Part shown: positions 5,163-5,787 of the stretch, one piece after another | How positions within the stretch are numbered: position 1 is the first letter of the stretch | How the letters are laid out: the number at the start of each line of letters is the position of its first letter | Source: Methanospirillum sp. | GTDB lineage: Archaea; Halobacteriota; Methanomicrobia; Methanomicrobiales; Methanospirillaceae | Direction of reading: 5' to 3' | Length of the DNA: 5,787 nt | Assembly (NCBI GenBank): GCA_028679485.1 | Contig: JAJRBL010000131.1 | Location: 1 to 5,787, forward strand | Position numbers and translations under genes: made by a program | The notes under the pieces: generated by a model | The model's database searches: none | Told to the model about the DNA's origin: nothing | The model's input: the letters and a program-made list of their open reading frames with translations, nothing else

Positions 5163-5749
5163 TCCTCCTCGTTTTCCCGGTCGCCGGAGGGAATGTCTCG
5201 GTCGATCTCCACGAGGACGGAAAGGCGTATACTGCAACGGTTGTGCTGAATCAGACTGAGAGGTACGACCTTGTAGAACCAGGAATGCTGGGGGAGAGGA
5301 TTCCTTTGGATGTGGTGAATCTCTCGGTCAGGAATGAGACCGATCCTGTCTCCGTCACCCCGGACCGGGGAGTGCTGGATCTTCCCCTGGGCAATTATAC
5401 CCTGCAGTACGAGGGAAGAGTAACGGGAAACACTCTTCAGATGCTTTTTTCCTCACCTGAAAATGTATCGGTTCACCTGCCTTATCCGTTTATGATAGGA
5501 AACCCTCTTCTGACCTCTCTTCAGCCTTCCGGATCCACGACTACCGCGGGCAATAACACTACCCGCATAGACTGGTCGAATGTCAGGTCTGTTGAACTGC
5601 GGTATTACGAGGAGAACCAGGAACGCCTTCTCTATATCTTTGCACAATTCTGGCTTATTATCGCAGTAGTGCTGCTGCTTCCGTTTTTACTCTCCCGTGA
5701 GAAGAAGATAGACCGGGAATACATCCCCGGGAAACAGAAGAAAAAGTAG
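5117..5749 (+). CDS. Exported, C-terminally membrane-anchored protein of unknown function, sequon-rich
   Basis: This 210-residue protein has a signal peptide (basic MRSYTR, then a hydrophobic core at about 7-23), an extracellular beta-rich region (about 26-170), a single transmembrane helix (about 174-192) and a short basic cytoplasmic tail ending GKQKKK. The exterior contains eight N-x-S/T sequons (N26, N45, N68, N73, N93, N116, N146, N147), pointing to heavy N-glycosylation at the cell surface. I do not recognise a catalytic motif. The architecture recalls uncharacterised archaeal families such as DUF5803, but I cannot confirm membership. The start at 5117 puts a compact basic region directly before the hydrophobic core. 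An in-frame ATG at 5099 would add MCSTYR and lengthen the thrC overlap to 64 bp. Neither has a clear Shine-Dalgarno site, so translation may be coupled to thrC. Confidence 0.8.
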   Translation: MRSYTRIIACCIAALILLVFPVAGGNVSVDLHEDGKAYTATVVLNQTERYDLVEPGMLGERIPLDVVNLSVRNETDPVSVTPDRGVLDLPLGNYTLQYEGRVTGNTLQMLFSSPENVSVHLPYPFMIGNPLLTSLQPSGSTTTAGNNTTRIDWSNVRSVELRYYEENQERLLYIFAQFWLIIAVVLLLPFLLSREKKIDREYIPGKQKKK

Positions 5750-5754
5750 AAATG

Positions 5755-5787
5755 GGTGCCCGCAGTTTTTCAGATAAGTGCGGCACC
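5755..5787. terminator. Hairpin at the window's right edge (putative terminator)
   Basis: GGTGCCCGCA (5755-5764) pairs with TGCGGCACC (5779-5787), a nine-base-pair stem with one bulged C and a 14-base loop that includes five Ts. It starts six bases after the stop codon of the membrane-protein gene. On the minus strand it is followed by a T-rich stretch (about 5754-5735), so it could also end a convergent gene beyond the edge. In one minus-strand frame the bases from 5787 read G-A-A-L-I-stop. Confidence 0.4.

Noticed and set aside
1..5787. Mobile element, toxin-antitoxin, restriction or defence system
   Set aside because: No transposase, integrase, terminal repeats, attachment-site duplication of the tRNA 3' end or defence-family motif was found; all large genes are housekeeping, signalling or envelope types.

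Overview
This window looks like part of the chromosome of a euryarchaeal methanogen, most likely of the order Methanomicrobiales. That placement is an inference from gene content and protein style. The supporting features are an archaeal DUF89 protein, a small Roadblock/LC7 protein paired with a stand-alone receiver, a tRNA-Pro gene without an encoded CCA end, archaeal TATA-like boxes with poly-T terminators, and a sequon-rich membrane-anchored exported protein. No mobile element, CRISPR array, rRNA gene or phage signature is visible.

Layout. On the minus strand at the left edge, a short NfeD-type membrane protein (1095-1550) is followed after 3 bp by a stomatin/SPFH (band 7) protein (6-1091). 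This is the classic NfeD-stomatin operon, with the ribosome binding site of the second gene embedded in the last codons of the first. Next is a 250-bp intergenic stretch (1551-1800) holding a perfect spaced inverted repeat, a TATA-like box, a possible 38-codon ORF and a cluster of short hairpins. A minus-strand unit follows: tRNA-Pro(GGG) (2683-2755) and, only 21 bp downstream, a DUF89 putative metal-dependent phosphatase (1801-2661).

A 143-bp divergent promoter region (2756-2898) separates this unit from the plus-strand genes. These are a Roadblock/LC7 protein (2899-3258) that overlaps a response regulator (3258-3884) in a TGATG junction, a poly-T terminator, threonine synthase with an N-terminal zinc ribbon (3954-5162), and a signal-peptide-bearing, C-terminally anchored protein with eight N-glycosylation sequons (5117-5749). 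The last gene overlaps the end of thrC. The window closes on a hairpin cut off at its right edge.

Functionally there are four modules: membrane-microdomain organisation (NfeD/SPFH), metabolite repair or housekeeping (DUF89, possibly transcribed with a tRNA), two-component signalling linked to a putative small-GTPase regulator fold (Roadblock plus receiver), and amino-acid biosynthesis (thrC) coupled to a cell-envelope protein of unknown function. Most of the window is ordinary core genome. The least explained parts are the 1620-1810 intergenic region, the tRNA-DUF89 junction, the uncharacterised C-terminal half of the response regulator, and the envelope protein.
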